DNA from: Candidatus Competibacteraceae bacterium
GTDB lineage: Bacteria > Pseudomonadota > Gammaproteobacteria > Competibacterales > Competibacteraceae
Direction of reading: 5' to 3'
NCBI GenBank assembly: GCA_016713505.1
Contig: JADJPA010000001.1
Coordinates: 1,997,501-2,061,500, forward strand
Length of the DNA stretch: 64,000 nt
Shown: positions 53,183 through 62,778 of the stretch, one piece after another
How positions within the stretch are numbered: the first letter of the stretch is position 1
Layout of the letters: each line of letters starts with the position of its first letter
The notes under the pieces: generated by a model
What the model was told of the DNA's origin: nothing
Databases searched by the model: none
Seen by the model: only the letters and a program-made list of their open reading frames with translations
Made by a program: the position numbers and the translations under genes

Positions 53183-54880
53183 TCAGGCGTCCTGCTCCTG
53201 CTGGGTGGTCACCCGCAGCACTTCCTCGATGGTGGTGACGCCGGCGACCGCTTTGCGCAGGCCGTCTTCGTACATGGTGTCCATGCCTTCCTGCTGGGCG
53301 GTGTCCTGCAAGTCGCCGGCGTCGGCGTGTTTCAGCACCAGCCGCCGCAGTGGGTCGCTCATCACCAGGAATTCCATGATCGCCGCCCGGCCCCGATAGC
53401 CGCTACCCCCGCAGTGCTCGCAACCGACCGGTTTATATAAGGTGATGTCGGGCGTGTCGCTGAAGCGGTGCAAGCGCATTTCCTCGACCAGCTCCGGCAA
53501 CGCCGGATACGGCTGACGACAGCGGGTGCACAGCAGGCGCACCAAGCGCTGGGCCAGAATGCCGTTGATGGTCGAAGTCAGCAGATAGTCTTCAACACCC
53601 ATGTCCAGCAAGCGGGTGACGCTGCCGGCCGCATCGTTGGTGTGCAGGGTGGACAGCACCAAATGGCCGGTCAAGGCGGATTGCACGGCGATGCCGGCGG
53701 TTTCCAGATCGCGCATCTCGCCGATCATGATCACATCGGGGTCCTGACGGACGATGGCGCGTAAGGCGTTGGCGAAGGTCAGATTGATCTGCGGCTTGAC
53801 CTGAATTTGATTGACGCCTTCCAATTGGTATTCGACTGGATCTTCGACGGTCAGAATTTTCCGCTCCGAGGTGTTGATGGTCTGCAAGGCGGTGTACAGC
53901 GTGGTGGTCTTACCGCTGCCGGTGGGGCCGGTGACCAGGATGATGCCGTGTGGTAGATGCAGGATTTCCAGGAAACGCGCCAAGGTGCGCGGACTGAAGC
54001 CCAGCACCGGAAAATCCAGCACCACGCTGGCCTTATCCAAAATGCGCATCACCACGCTCTCGCCCCACAACGTCGGCACGGTGGACACGCGCAAGTCGAT
54101 TTCCTTGCCCTGCGCCCGCAACTGAATCCGCCCGTCCTGCGGCAGACGGCGCTCGGCGATGTTGAGCTTGGCCATGATCTTGATGCGGGAGATGACCGCC
54201 GCCGATAATCTTGAGGGCGGCGACTCCACCTCGCGCAGCACGCCATCCACCCGATAGCGGACCTTGAGCCGGTTCTCAAACGGTTCGATGTGGATGTCGG
54301 AGGAGCGCGACTCCACCGCGCGGGCGATCATCAGATTCACCAACCGGATGACCGGCGCTTCGCTGGCCAGGTCCTTGAGGTGTTGGATTTGTTCCTCGTC
54401 GGTCAGATCCTCCGCCAGCCCGATGGAATCGACGATCTGGCCCATCGCCGAACGGCCGCTGCCGTACAGCCGTTCGAAGGCGACTTCGAGTTCGGACGGA
54501 ATCGCCACCCGAGCCACGATGGTTTTGCCGGTGGCCAGCCGCAAGGCGGACAGCACGTAATCATCGGTGGGATTGGCCATCGCCACGGTCAATCCCTGGT
54601 CGTCCTCGAACAGAGGGATGACCCGCGCTTCCTTGAGAAACCGCGCCGAAACCCCGCCGTTGGTCACCGAGATTTCAGGATAATCGACCGGCTTGACCAG
54701 GGGCAGCTTCAGGCGCGCGGCGACCGCCTCGGCCAGATCGCGTTCCGAGACCAAGCCCAGCTTGACCAGCAACGTATCCAGCCCTTCACCGCTGCTCTCC
54801 CGCACCCGTCGGGCGCGTTGCAGGTCGGCGGCGGTCAGCTTCTGGTGCTCGACCAGCAGTTCGCCGAGGTCAACGGCCAT
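53183..54880 (-). CDS. gspE: type II secretion system ATPase GspE
   Basis: Cytoplasmic motor for pseudopilus assembly. The 565-residue protein has an N-terminal GspE_N domain, Walker A TGPTGSGKTTTLYTAL, the Asp box TVEDPVEYQLEGVNQIQV, Walker B VIMIGEMRDLETA, a His box (HLVLSTLHTND) and a zinc-binding tetracysteine element (LCTRCRQ and CEHCGGSGYRGR). All catalytic motifs are intact. The start is ATG at 54880, 11 bases inside the end of rfbD on the same strand; a TTG nine bases earlier is less likely. The overlap ties the secretion operon to the rhamnose genes. Confidence 0.96.
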   Translation of the reverse strand: MAVDLGELLVEHQKLTAADLQRARRVRESSGEGLDTLLVKLGLVSERDLAEAVAARLKLPLVKPVDYPEISVTNGGVSARFLKEARVIPLFEDDQGLTVAMANPTDDYVLSALRLATGKTIVARVAIPSELEVAFERLYGSGRSAMGQIVDSIGLAEDLTDEEQIQHLKDLASEAPVIRLVNLMIARAVESRSSDIHIEPFENRLKVRYRVDGVLREVESPPSRLSAAVISRIKIMAKLNIAERRLPQDGRIQLRAQGKEIDLRVSTVPTLWGESVVMRILDKASVVLDFPVLGFSPRTLARFLEILHLPHGIILVTGPTGSGKTTTLYTALQTINTSERKILTVEDPVEYQLEGVNQIQVKPQINLTFANALRAIVRQDPDVIMIGEMRDLETAGIAVQSALTGHLVLSTLHTNDAAGSVTRLLDMGVEDYLLTSTINGILAQRLVRLLCTRCRQPYPALPELVEEMRLHRFSDTPDITLYKPVGCEHCGGSGYRGRAAIMEFLVMSDPLRRLVLKHADAGDLQDTAQQEGMDTMYEDGLRKAVAGVTTIEEVLRVTTQQEQDA

Positions 54881-55754
54881 GGATGGCAAACAACAAAGTG
54901 GCCAGACTATCGCGCCACGACGCGGGGTAGATACTGAAACACGAACCCAATCGGGAGCAGTCCAGCACCGAATTGGCGGGGCGCGCCGCCGGCGTGGGAT
55001 AGTCGGCGGTGGTGATGGCGGTCACGGTGCGGGCCAACAGTTTTTCATGCGGTCGCGCCCGTTCGAGGATGGCGGCGGCGAACTCGTACCAGGTCGTGGC
55101 TGGCTCGCCGGTATAATGGTAGACGCCCCAGAGCTGACGGGTGTCGATTTCCTCGGTCCGTCCCACCAACTCCAGCAAGACATCGGCGATGTCGCCGGCA
55201 TAGGTCGGGCAGCCGTGCTGGTCGGCGACCACCCGCAACTCCTCGCGCTCGCGCGCCAGCCGCAGGATGGTCTTGACGAAATTCCGACCCTCCACCCCGA
55301 ACACCCAACTCACCCGCACGATCAGATGGCGGGGCCACAACCGCCGTACCGCCTGATCGCCTTCCCACTTGCTTTGGCCGTACACGCCCAACGGCGCGGC
55401 GGGATCGTCCTCGGTGTAGGAACCCACCTTGGTTCCATCGAACACGTAATCGGTGGAAATGTGCAGCAAGGGGATATTCAACCTCGCGCAGGCCGCCGCC
55501 AGATGGGCGGGACCATCGCGATTGACCGCGAACGTCCGTTCCGGTTCCTGTTCGGCCTGATCCACGGCGGTGTAGGCCGCCGCGTTGATAACGGCATCCG
55601 CGCCGCTCGCTCCCAGCGCCCGATCCACGGCGGCGGCATCGGTGATATCCAGTTCGTCCACGTCCCAGGCCAGCACCTCGTAGCCGAACATGGGCGCGCG
55701 CCGGCTCAATTCCCAACCTACCTGACCCTTGGCGCCGATGATCGCAAGTCGCAT
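54870..55754 (-). CDS. rfbD: dTDP-4-dehydrorhamnose reductase
   Basis: Last step of dTDP-L-rhamnose synthesis. The 294-residue extended SDR has the NADPH loop IGAKGQVGWEL at the N-terminus, the LLHISTDYVFDG block, the catalytic YGQSK, and the substrate region WVFGVEGRNFVKTIL. These are the family hallmarks. It follows rfbC by 3 bases and its end overlaps gspE by 11 bases, an unusual junction between sugar-nucleotide and secretion genes. Confidence 0.95.
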   Translation of the reverse strand: MRLAIIGAKGQVGWELSRRAPMFGYEVLAWDVDELDITDAAAVDRALGASGADAVINAAAYTAVDQAEQEPERTFAVNRDGPAHLAAACARLNIPLLHISTDYVFDGTKVGSYTEDDPAAPLGVYGQSKWEGDQAVRRLWPRHLIVRVSWVFGVEGRNFVKTILRLAREREELRVVADQHGCPTYAGDIADVLLELVGRTEEIDTRQLWGVYHYTGEPATTWYEFAAAILERARPHEKLLARTVTAITTADYPTPAARPANSVLDCSRLGSCFSIYPASWRDSLATLLFAIHGR

Positions 55755-55757
55755 GGC

Positions 55758-56315
55758 TCAGCCCTCGTAAAGCGGCAGCTTGTCGCTGACCTGATCGCCC
55801 AAGCGCGGATTTTCCCGGTCCTTGGCCGACAACGACACCTCTCGCAACGGCCAGTCGATGCCGATGTCGGAATCGTCCCAGGCGATACCGCACTCCGACG
55901 ACGGATGGTAATAGTCGGTGCATTTATAAAAGAAATCCGCGTCTTCCGACAACACGCAAAAGCCGTGCGCGAAACCCGGCGGAATATAAAGTTGACGGTG
56001 GTCGACATCGTCCAGCACGCAACCGTACCAGCGGCCAAACGTCGGCGAACCGCGCCGGATGTCCACCGCCACATCGAACACCGCGCCGCGCGTCACCCAC
56101 ACCAGTTTGCCTTGTGGTCGCACCATTTGGTAGTGCAAGCCGCGCAACACCCCGCGCCGCGACCGGGAATGATTGTCCTGCACGAAGCGCTCGGGCATAC
56201 CGGCCCCGCCATAACGCGCCGCCTGCCAGGTTTCCATGAAAAAGCCGCGCGCGTCACCGAAAACTTTGGGCTCTAGCAGCAGCACGCTGGGCAAATGCGT
56301 GGCAATCACCTTCAC
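55758..56315 (-). CDS. rfbC: dTDP-4-dehydrorhamnose 3,5-epimerase
   Basis: Cupin epimerase that acts before RfbD. The 185-residue protein has LLLEPKVFGDARGFFMET at the N-terminus, the active-site region RGVLRGLHYQ with the catalytic His, and PPGFAHGFCVLSEDADFFYKC. All are typical of RfbC. The GTG start at 56315 overlaps the rfbA stop as GTGA. Longer readings lie inside rfbA. Confidence 0.95.
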   Translation of the reverse strand: MKVIATHLPSVLLLEPKVFGDARGFFMETWQAARYGGAGMPERFVQDNHSRSRRGVLRGLHYQMVRPQGKLVWVTRGAVFDVAVDIRRGSPTFGRWYGCVLDDVDHRQLYIPPGFAHGFCVLSEDADFFYKCTDYYHPSSECGIAWDDSDIGIDWPLREVSLSAKDRENPRLGDQVSDKLPLYEG

Positions 56316-57196
56316 GGCGCGATCTTCCGTTCCAACAAATCCATCAGATATTGACCGTAACCGCTCTTGGCCAGCGGTTCCGCCAACTGCACCAGTTGGT
56401 GGTCGTCGATGAACTTCATCCGCCAGGCCACCTCTTCGGGACAAGCGACTTTCAGACCCTGCCGCTGCTCGACCACTTGCACGAAATGGGCGGCGGCCAA
56501 CAAGGACTCGTGCGTGCCGGTATCGAGCCAGGCATAACCGCGCCCCAACAGCTCGACGTTCAGTTCGCTGCGTTCGAGATAGACCCGGTTGACATCGGTG
56601 ATTTCCAACTCGCCGCGCGCCGAGGGCCGGATATGCTTGGCGACGTTCGCCACGTCATTGTCGTAGAAGTACAGCCCGGTCACCGCGTAATTGGATTTTG
56701 GCGCTTTCGGCTTTTCCTCAATGGCGACCGCTCGGCCGCATTCGTCGAAACTGACCACGCCGTAGCGTTCGGGATCGCGCACGTAATAGCCGAACACGGT
56801 GGCGCCGCGCTCGCGGGCGGTGGCGCGGCGCAGCAACGCCGACAGACCCTGACCGTAATAAATGTTGTCACCGAGAATCAGGCAGGCCGGATCGCGGCCG
56901 ATGAAGCGTTCGCCGATCAGGAAGGCTTGCGCCAAACCGTCGGGGCTGGGCTGGACCGCGTATTGAAAGTTAACGCCCCAGCGCGCGCCGTCGCCGAGCA
57001 GGCTTTGATACGCCTCCTGGTCGCGGGGCGTGGTGATGATCAAAATATCCCGAATCGCCGCCAGCATCAGCGTGGCGACCGGATAGTAGATCATCGGCTT
57101 GTCGTAGACCGGCATGAGCTGCTTGCTGACCGAAACGGTCAGCGGATGCAGCCGGGTGCCGGAACCGCCCGCCAGTATGATGCCTTTGTAGGCCAT
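56312..57196 (-). CDS. rfbA: glucose-1-phosphate thymidylyltransferase
   Basis: First step of dTDP-rhamnose synthesis: glucose-1-phosphate plus dTTP gives dTDP-glucose. The 294-residue protein has the nucleotidyltransferase signature ILAGGSGTRLHPLT, SKQLMPVYDKPMIYYP, the metal Asp in LILGDNIYYGQGL and the late GYAWLDTGTHESLL. It heads the rfbA-rfbC-rfbD set. The second enzyme, RfbB (dTDP-glucose 4,6-dehydratase), is not in this window. Confidence 0.96.
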   Translation of the reverse strand: MAYKGIILAGGSGTRLHPLTVSVSKQLMPVYDKPMIYYPVATLMLAAIRDILIITTPRDQEAYQSLLGDGARWGVNFQYAVQPSPDGLAQAFLIGERFIGRDPACLILGDNIYYGQGLSALLRRATARERGATVFGYYVRDPERYGVVSFDECGRAVAIEEKPKAPKSNYAVTGLYFYDNDVANVAKHIRPSARGELEITDVNRVYLERSELNVELLGRGYAWLDTGTHESLLAAAHFVQVVEQRQGLKVACPEEVAWRMKFIDDHQLVQLAEPLAKSGYGQYLMDLLERKIAP

Positions 57197-57245
57197 TCAA
57201 GATCCGTCAGGTTGGTGATCGAGGGAAAGAGTACCGCAAGCCGCT

Positions 57246-59084
57246 CTATTCGACCGTGACCGATTTGGCCAGATTGCGCGGCTGGTCGACATCGGTCCCC
57301 TTAAGGATGGCGACGTGATAGGCCAGCAGTTGCAGCGGCACGGTGAACACGATGGGCGCGATCGATTCCGGGACGGTGCCCAGCGACAAGACATGGGTGC
57401 TGACGCCGCTGAGGTGCGTGTCAACCTCGCTGTCGGCGAACAGGAACAACTCACCGCCGCGCGCCCGCACTTCTTGCAGGTTCGACAGCACCTTTTCCAG
57501 CAAGCCATCCTTGGGCAACACGCACACCACCGGCATGTCGGCATCGACCAGCGCCAGCGGCCCGTGCTTGAGTTCGCCGGCCGGATACGCCTCGGCGTGG
57601 ATGTAGGAAATTTCCTTGATCTTGAGCGCGCCTTCCATGCCGATCGGGTACTGCGGGCCGCGCCCCAGAAAGAGGGCATGATGTTTTTCGGCGAAAAACT
57701 CGGCCAGCTTTTCGATGGCGTTGTTCAATTCCAAGGCCTTTTCCAACGCCCGCGGCAACAGTTCCAGATCGCGCACCAGCGCCGCCTCGGCGCTTTCGCT
57801 CAAGCCGCGCTGGCGGCCCAAGAGCAGCGACAGCAAGCGCAACGCCACCAGTTGGGTGGTGAACGCCTTGGTGGACGCCACACCGATTTCCCGGCCGGCA
57901 CGGGTCAGCAGCGCCAGAGCCGATTCGCGCACCAGCGAGCTTTCGGCGACGTTGCAAATGGTCAGGGTGGACAGATAGCCGCGTTCCTTGGCCGCGCGCA
58001 GCGCCGCCAGGGTGTCGGCGGTTTCGCCCGACTGCGAAATGCTGACGAACAAGGTGCCGGGCGGCGTCACCCCTTGCCGGTAGCGGTATTCGCTGGCCAC
58101 CTCGACCGTGCAGGGAAGGCCCAAATGCTCCAGCCAGTAGCGCGCGACCAAACCGGCGTGATAGCTGGTGCCGCAAGCGATGATATGCACGCCTTGCACC
58201 CGCTCGAACAGCGACCCCGTGTCCGGCCCGAAGCTGTCTTCCAACACCCGGCCCTGATGGATGCGCCCTTCCAGGGTCTCGGCCACCACGCCCGGCTGTT
58301 CGAAAATCTCTTTCAACATGAAGTGGCGATAGCCGCTCTTGCCCGCCGCACTGCCCATCTGCCCCGAATAGGACAGCGGCCGCTCCACCGCCTGTCCGTC
58401 CCGGTCGTAAATCTTGAAGCCCTCACGCCGCACTTCAGCGACATCGCCTTCTTCCAGAAACACGAAGCTTTGCGTGACCGGGGCCAGCGCGAACACATCC
58501 GAGGCGATGAAGTGTTCTTCGATGCCGATACCCAGCACCAGCGGGCTACCGGCGCGAGCCGCGATCAGCCGTTCCGGGTCTTCGCGGCAGAGCACGCCCA
58601 AACTGTAAGCGCCCGCCAACTGCGTCACGGTTTCACGCACCGATGCGAGCAAATCACCGCCGTTTTTGCGCAAGTGCTGGTCGATCAGATGGGCGACCAC
58701 TTCGGTATCGGTATCGGATTCAAATCGATAGCCGGCCGCGCTCAGCTTGGTTTTGAGTTCCTGATAGTTTTCGATGATGCCGTTGTGGACCACCGCCACC
58801 GAGTTGTTGCTGAGATGCGGGTGCGCGTTGCGCTCGCACGGCTCGCCGTGCGTGGCCCAGCGGGTGTGCGCGATGCCGATCGGCCCACGCACTGAGTCCT
58901 GCTGCAAGCGCTCCGCCAGGGCCTGCACCTTGCCGACCGCGCGCACTCGATGCAACCGATCGTCGCGGCTGTCGAGGGTGACGATGCCCGCCGAATCATA
59001 GCCGCGGTATTCCAACCGCCGCAGCCCTTCGAGCAGAATGGGAGTGACATTTCGTTCAGCGATAGCGCCTACAATTCCACACAT
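57246..59084 (-). CDS. glmS: glutamine-fructose-6-phosphate aminotransferase (isomerizing)
   Basis: Makes glucosamine-6-phosphate, the entry to UDP-GlcNAc. The 612-residue protein starts with the catalytic Cys2 in MCGIVGAIAERN of the glutamine amidotransferase domain, with HTRWATHGEP and GIIENYQELK following. Two SIS domains form the second half (IIACGTSYHAGLVARYWLE, FLGRGPQYPIGMEGALKLK-type region) and it ends in KSVTVE as usual. No ribozyme is expected in Proteobacteria and none is seen. It lies 49 bases before rfbA on the same strand. Confidence 0.97.
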   Translation of the reverse strand: MCGIVGAIAERNVTPILLEGLRRLEYRGYDSAGIVTLDSRDDRLHRVRAVGKVQALAERLQQDSVRGPIGIAHTRWATHGEPCERNAHPHLSNNSVAVVHNGIIENYQELKTKLSAAGYRFESDTDTEVVAHLIDQHLRKNGGDLLASVRETVTQLAGAYSLGVLCREDPERLIAARAGSPLVLGIGIEEHFIASDVFALAPVTQSFVFLEEGDVAEVRREGFKIYDRDGQAVERPLSYSGQMGSAAGKSGYRHFMLKEIFEQPGVVAETLEGRIHQGRVLEDSFGPDTGSLFERVQGVHIIACGTSYHAGLVARYWLEHLGLPCTVEVASEYRYRQGVTPPGTLFVSISQSGETADTLAALRAAKERGYLSTLTICNVAESSLVRESALALLTRAGREIGVASTKAFTTQLVALRLLSLLLGRQRGLSESAEAALVRDLELLPRALEKALELNNAIEKLAEFFAEKHHALFLGRGPQYPIGMEGALKIKEISYIHAEAYPAGELKHGPLALVDADMPVVCVLPKDGLLEKVLSNLQEVRARGGELFLFADSEVDTHLSGVSTHVLSLGTVPESIAPIVFTVPLQLLAYHVAILKGTDVDQPRNLAKSVTVE

Positions 59085-59229
59085 AGCAATTTATAACCAC
59101 GCAATTTATGAATAACTTTTAGACAGCCAGCTTTTAGACTAACGGCATGAGCGGCGAGGAACAAGCGATTTGAGGTCGCCACCGCGCCACAGCTTTCACG
59201 ACGGAGCGGCATGAGACGGTATATTGCAT

Positions 59230-60495
59230 TTAATGTTCCAACACGAGTTGGCGCGTGTGACGGGCGATGATCAGTTCTTCGTTGGTCGGCAACACCCAAA
59301 CCGTCACCCGGCTGGCCGGCGTGCTGATACGGGTATGCCGCTCGGCGTTGGCGACGGCATCCAGTTGGATGCCCAACCAACCCGATCGAACGCAAACCTG
59401 CTCGCGCACCGCCGTGGCGTTTTCGCCGATGCCGCCGGTGAACACCAGCGCGTCTAGGCCGCCCAGCGCCGCCGCCAGCGAGCCGAGTTCGCGGGCGATG
59501 CGGTAGGTGAAATAATCCACCGCCAGCTGGGCGTTGGGGTCGGAACTCGCCAGCAATTCGCGCATGTCGTTGCTGATGCCCGACAGACCCAGCAGGCCGG
59601 ATTGCTTGTACAGCAGATTGTTCAAATCCCGGACGCCCATGCCGTGGCGTTCCAGCAGGTACAACAACACGCCGGGATCGAGCGAGCCGCTGCGCGTGCC
59701 CATCGGCAACCCTTCCACGGCGGTGAAGCCCATGGTGCTCGCCATGCTTTTGCCGTCCCGCATGGCGCACATGCTGGCGCCGTTGCCCAGATGCGCCACC
59801 ACCACTCGGCCCGTGGTCGATGTTTCCATCTCTTCCGCCAAGGCGCCGGCGATGTACTCGTAGGACAGGCCGTGAAAGCCGTAGCGCTGCACCCCTTCTT
59901 GCCGGTAAATCTTGGGCAAGGCGAACACGCGCGCCAACTCGGGCTGCCCGAAGTGAAAGGCGGTGTCGAAACAAGCGACTTGTGGCAAATCTGGGCGCAC
60001 GGCGGTCAAGGCGCGGATGCCGGCCAGATTGTGCGGCTGATGCAACGGCGCGAGCGGGATGAAGGTTTCCAAGCGCGCCATGATTTCCGGGGTCAGCCGT
60101 TGCGGGTCGCTGAATTCCTTGCCGCCATGCACCACCCGATGCCCCGCCGCGACGATCTCAGGGAGTTCGGGCTTTTTATCGAGCCAATCCAGCAGATCGC
60201 GCAACGCGATCTGATGATCGTAAACCTCGCCGTCCGACGAAACTGAAGGGGCGTCGGTCGCCCGCCGGCGGTGATCGGCTCCCGCTTTCCGATACTGGCC
60301 GGACGGCGGGGTCGGACGGACATCGGCCAACACCGTTCCAGCGTGATCGAACGCCTTGAAACGGGGGCTTTCCTCACCGATGCTCTCCAGCACGCCCCGG
60401 CAGACCAGCGCCAGATCGCGCTTCGCCGCCAAGGCGAACACTGAAAATTTGATGCTGGAGGAGCCGGCGTTAATGACCAGCAAACCCTTCGACAT
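59230..60495 (-). CDS. ackA: acetate kinase
   Basis: Interconverts acetate plus ATP and acetyl phosphate. The 421-residue protein has the signatures LLVINAGSSSIKFSVF near the N-terminus, GHRVVHGGKEF, ARVVVAHLGNGASMCA-like block and MGTRSGSLDPG, and FTGGIGENA near the end. It contains a low-complexity, charged insertion (about residues 62-86: TPPSGQYRKAGADHRRRATD) between conserved blocks that most AckA proteins shorten. The ATG at 60495 is preferred over an upstream in-frame codon. No pta gene is visible next to it. Confidence 0.95.
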   Translation of the reverse strand: MSKGLLVINAGSSSIKFSVFALAAKRDLALVCRGVLESIGEESPRFKAFDHAGTVLADVRPTPPSGQYRKAGADHRRRATDAPSVSSDGEVYDHQIALRDLLDWLDKKPELPEIVAAGHRVVHGGKEFSDPQRLTPEIMARLETFIPLAPLHQPHNLAGIRALTAVRPDLPQVACFDTAFHFGQPELARVFALPKIYRQEGVQRYGFHGLSYEYIAGALAEEMETSTTGRVVVAHLGNGASMCAMRDGKSMASTMGFTAVEGLPMGTRSGSLDPGVLLYLLERHGMGVRDLNNLLYKQSGLLGLSGISNDMRELLASSDPNAQLAVDYFTYRIARELGSLAAALGGLDALVFTGGIGENATAVREQVCVRSGWLGIQLDAVANAERHTRISTPASRVTVWVLPTNEELIIARHTRQLVLEH

Positions 60496-60522
60496 GCCTG
60501 CAACCCTCACGCGCGACCGGCT

Positions 60523-61482
60523 TTATTGATCCAACGAGCCCAGCAATCGAGATTCGGAATAAGCCAGCGCCCTATCTTCCGCAGGTTCAGATTTGTTGAG
60601 ACGATACGAGTTCGCTCGCAGATACGCTTGGAATTGTTCGCCCAGTTCGGGATGGCGCGCGCCGTACTCAACCGTCGCCACCAGATAGCCGAGCTTGCTG
60701 CCGCAATCGTGACGCCGGCCGGAAAATTCGTAGGCCAGCACTTGTTCTTCATTCAGGAGGGCGGCGATGCCGTCGGTCAGTTGGATTTCGTTGCCCGCGC
60801 CGCGCGGGATGGTTTGCAGCAAATCGAAAATGCGCGAAGTGAGGATATAGCGGCCCACCACCGCCAGATTGGAAGGCGCGTCGGCTGGTTTCGGCTTTTC
60901 GATGATGCCGTCGACGTTGTTGAGCCGGTCGGCGAACGGCAGCGGGTGGACGATGCCGTATTTGTGGGTTTCTTCTTGCGGCACCCGCTCCACGCCCAGG
61001 ATCGAGCATTGGTATTTGTTGAAATGACGCGTCATCTGAGTGAGTGCGCCGCCTTCCGTCGCGTCTTCCTCGATCAGATCATCGGCCAGGATGACCGCGA
61101 AGGGTTCGTTGCCCACCACCGGCCGGGCGCACAGCACCGCATGGCCCAGACCCAGCGCTTCGGCTTGGCGCACGTAGACGCATTCGACCCCGGTGGGGAC
61201 GATCTTGCGCACCATTTCCAGCAGGTCGGTTTTGCCGCGCATTTCCAGTTCGACTTCCAATTCGTAGGCTTTGTCGAAATGGTCGGCGATGGCGTTCTTG
61301 GTGCGGCCGATGATGAAAACCAAGGTATCCACGCCGGCCGCCACCGCTTCCTCGACGCCGTACTGAATCAGGGGCTTGTCCACGATGGGAAGCATTTCCT
61401 TGGGGCTGGCCTTCGTCGCCGGCAGGAACCGCGTCCCAAGGCCGGCCACGGGGAATACCGCCTTGCGCACTTGCCGTTTCAC
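60523..61482 (-). CDS. galU: UTP-glucose-1-phosphate uridylyltransferase
   Basis: Makes UDP-glucose for surface glycans and other glucosyl transfers. The 319-residue protein has the nucleotidyltransferase loop FPVAGLGTRFLPATKASPKE, MLPIVDKPLIQYGVEEA and FAVILADDLI. The start is GTG at 61482, which has AGAGG with ideal spacing; upstream in-frame ATG codons would add a Pro/Ser-rich stretch not found in the family. It lies 27 bases before ackA on the same strand. Confidence 0.95.
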   Translation of the reverse strand: MKRQVRKAVFPVAGLGTRFLPATKASPKEMLPIVDKPLIQYGVEEAVAAGVDTLVFIIGRTKNAIADHFDKAYELEVELEMRGKTDLLEMVRKIVPTGVECVYVRQAEALGLGHAVLCARPVVGNEPFAVILADDLIEEDATEGGALTQMTRHFNKYQCSILGVERVPQEETHKYGIVHPLPFADRLNNVDGIIEKPKPADAPSNLAVVGRYILTSRIFDLLQTIPRGAGNEIQLTDGIAALLNEEQVLAYEFSGRRHDCGSKLGYLVATVEYGARHPELGEQFQAYLRANSYRLNKSEPAEDRALAYSESRLLGSLDQ

Positions 61483-61659
61483 CTTGTTCACCTCTCTGGT
61501 TTTGCTGTCTGGCTGGGTTGCCGATGGCGGTGCATTGTCCGGCATCGCGTCCGGTCGGACAAGCAAAACCCGCAGAGATACCCGCATTTTACCCCTTCAA
61601 GCATCATGCGATGACGGTGCAGCCACATAGGCTCAGGGCTTCAAGATGGCTGATCGATT

Positions 61660-62778
61660 TCAATTATCGATTCGGATAATTAGTATCTTAGCGAACGAGC
61701 GCAGATCGACGACCCCTTCTAGTCGCCAGCCGCTCCTTTCAATCAGATTCCGCCACTGTGCGAGCGTGCGTTCCCGACCGCCCGCGCCGACGAACATCTG
61801 AAGATCGAAGGTCGCGCTGGTGAGATCGGCTCGTGTCTCCGGCACGATTAATTCCATGATCGCGGCCCGCGCGCCGGTGTCCGCGCTGGCAGCGGCGAGA
61901 TTACCCAGAATTCGACCGCACGCCTCATCGTCAAAACCGTGTAAAACCGCGCTAAGCAGGTAGATATCCTTGGCGCTGACGGCTGGCGGTATGACTTCAA
62001 ACACATCACCCGCTTGAAAATGCAGGCGGGCTAGCAGATCCGGTGCTTCACGCCCGATCCAATAACGCTCTGCTTCTTTGATTACGGAAGCGCGATCCAC
62101 CACCAACGCCTGCAATCGGGGATGTTGCTTGAGGATGACGGCAGATTTGCTGCCTTTGCCGCCGCCGAGATCGATGATCCGGTCGAATTGGCTCCAGTCG
62201 AAATCCCGCGCGAAACTGTCGCCCGCCAATGCTTCCACGCTATCCATCGCCTGCGCAAATAGGGCATCGAAATCAGGATGCTGATCCATGTAATCGAACA
62301 GCGCCTGACCGTGGGTCAGCTCAAACGGCGTCTCGCCGGTTCTAACGCCCTGCTCCAGTTGCTCGTACCAGGGGCGGCTCATGGCGTCGGAATTGTGCAT
62401 GAGGATCATGGCACGGACGTTGCCCGGCTCGTCGGTGCGCAAGTACCTGGAAAGTCGATTGTTGGCGAAGGTGCGCGGCGCGGTTTCCTCGAACACGCCC
62501 GCCGCCGCCAGCAGCCGCAGCAGTCGGTAAACCGTATCCGGCCCGGCGGCCACGCGGGCGGCGATGTCTTCCGCCGTCCGGGGCTGACCGCCCAGCACGG
62601 TGGCGATATCGAGCCGCGCCACCACGTACAGCGCCCGCGACTGCCAAAACGCCGAGCCGATCTGCACCAGCCGAAACGGCGGCGGCGTCATATTGTTGGG
62701 GAGATTCTGCATCCAATGGGCGAACCGCCATAGCCAGGCAAAGCGGCGCACAGCTCCTGCCTGTTTTTGAAAGGTCAT
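61660..62778 (-). CDS. SAM-dependent O-methyltransferase (AdoMet_MTase/hydroxyneurosporene type)
   Basis: A 372-residue methyltransferase of the plant-COMT/hydroxyneurosporene type. An N-terminal winged-helix dimerisation region (LDIATVLGGQPRTAEDIAA, VYRLLRLLAAAGVFEE) is followed by the SAM-binding IIDLGGGKGSKSAVILKQ. LLSAVLHGFDDEACGRIL is near the catalytic site. Its ATG overlaps the stop of the TetR-type gene (ATGA), so the two are translated together and the regulator probably controls it. The small-molecule substrate is unknown. Confidence 0.87.
   Translation of the reverse strand: MTFQKQAGAVRRFAWLWRFAHWMQNLPNNMTPPPFRLVQIGSAFWQSRALYVVARLDIATVLGGQPRTAEDIAARVAAGPDTVYRLLRLLAAAGVFEETAPRTFANNRLSRYLRTDEPGNVRAMILMHNSDAMSRPWYEQLEQGVRTGETPFELTHGQALFDYMDQHPDFDALFAQAMDSVEALAGDSFARDFDWSQFDRIIDLGGGKGSKSAVILKQHPRLQALVVDRASVIKEAERYWIGREAPDLLARLHFQAGDVFEVIPPAVSAKDIYLLSAVLHGFDDEACGRILGNLAAASADTGARAAIMELIVPETRADLTSATFDLQMFVGAGGRERTLAQWRNLIERSGWRLEGVVDLRSFAKILIIRIDN

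Noticed and set aside
55045..55923. Arg-rich open frame overlapping rfbD and rfbC on the same strand
   Set aside because: It is an out-of-frame shadow of two genes with intact catalytic motifs.
54693..56276. Open frame of about 527 codons on the plus strand
   Set aside because: It runs antisense to gspE, rfbD and rfbC, which all show catalytic motifs; the product has low-complexity composition.
57315..58895. Open frame of about 526 codons opposite glmS
   Set aside because: It lies wholly antisense to glmS, is His/Gln/Arg-rich and has no family motif. It is a product of high GC codon use.
59085..59229. Possible glmS ribozyme or riboswitch upstream of glmS
   Set aside because: The gap is 145 bases, shows no double-pseudoknot core, and glmS ribozymes belong to Gram-positive lineages.
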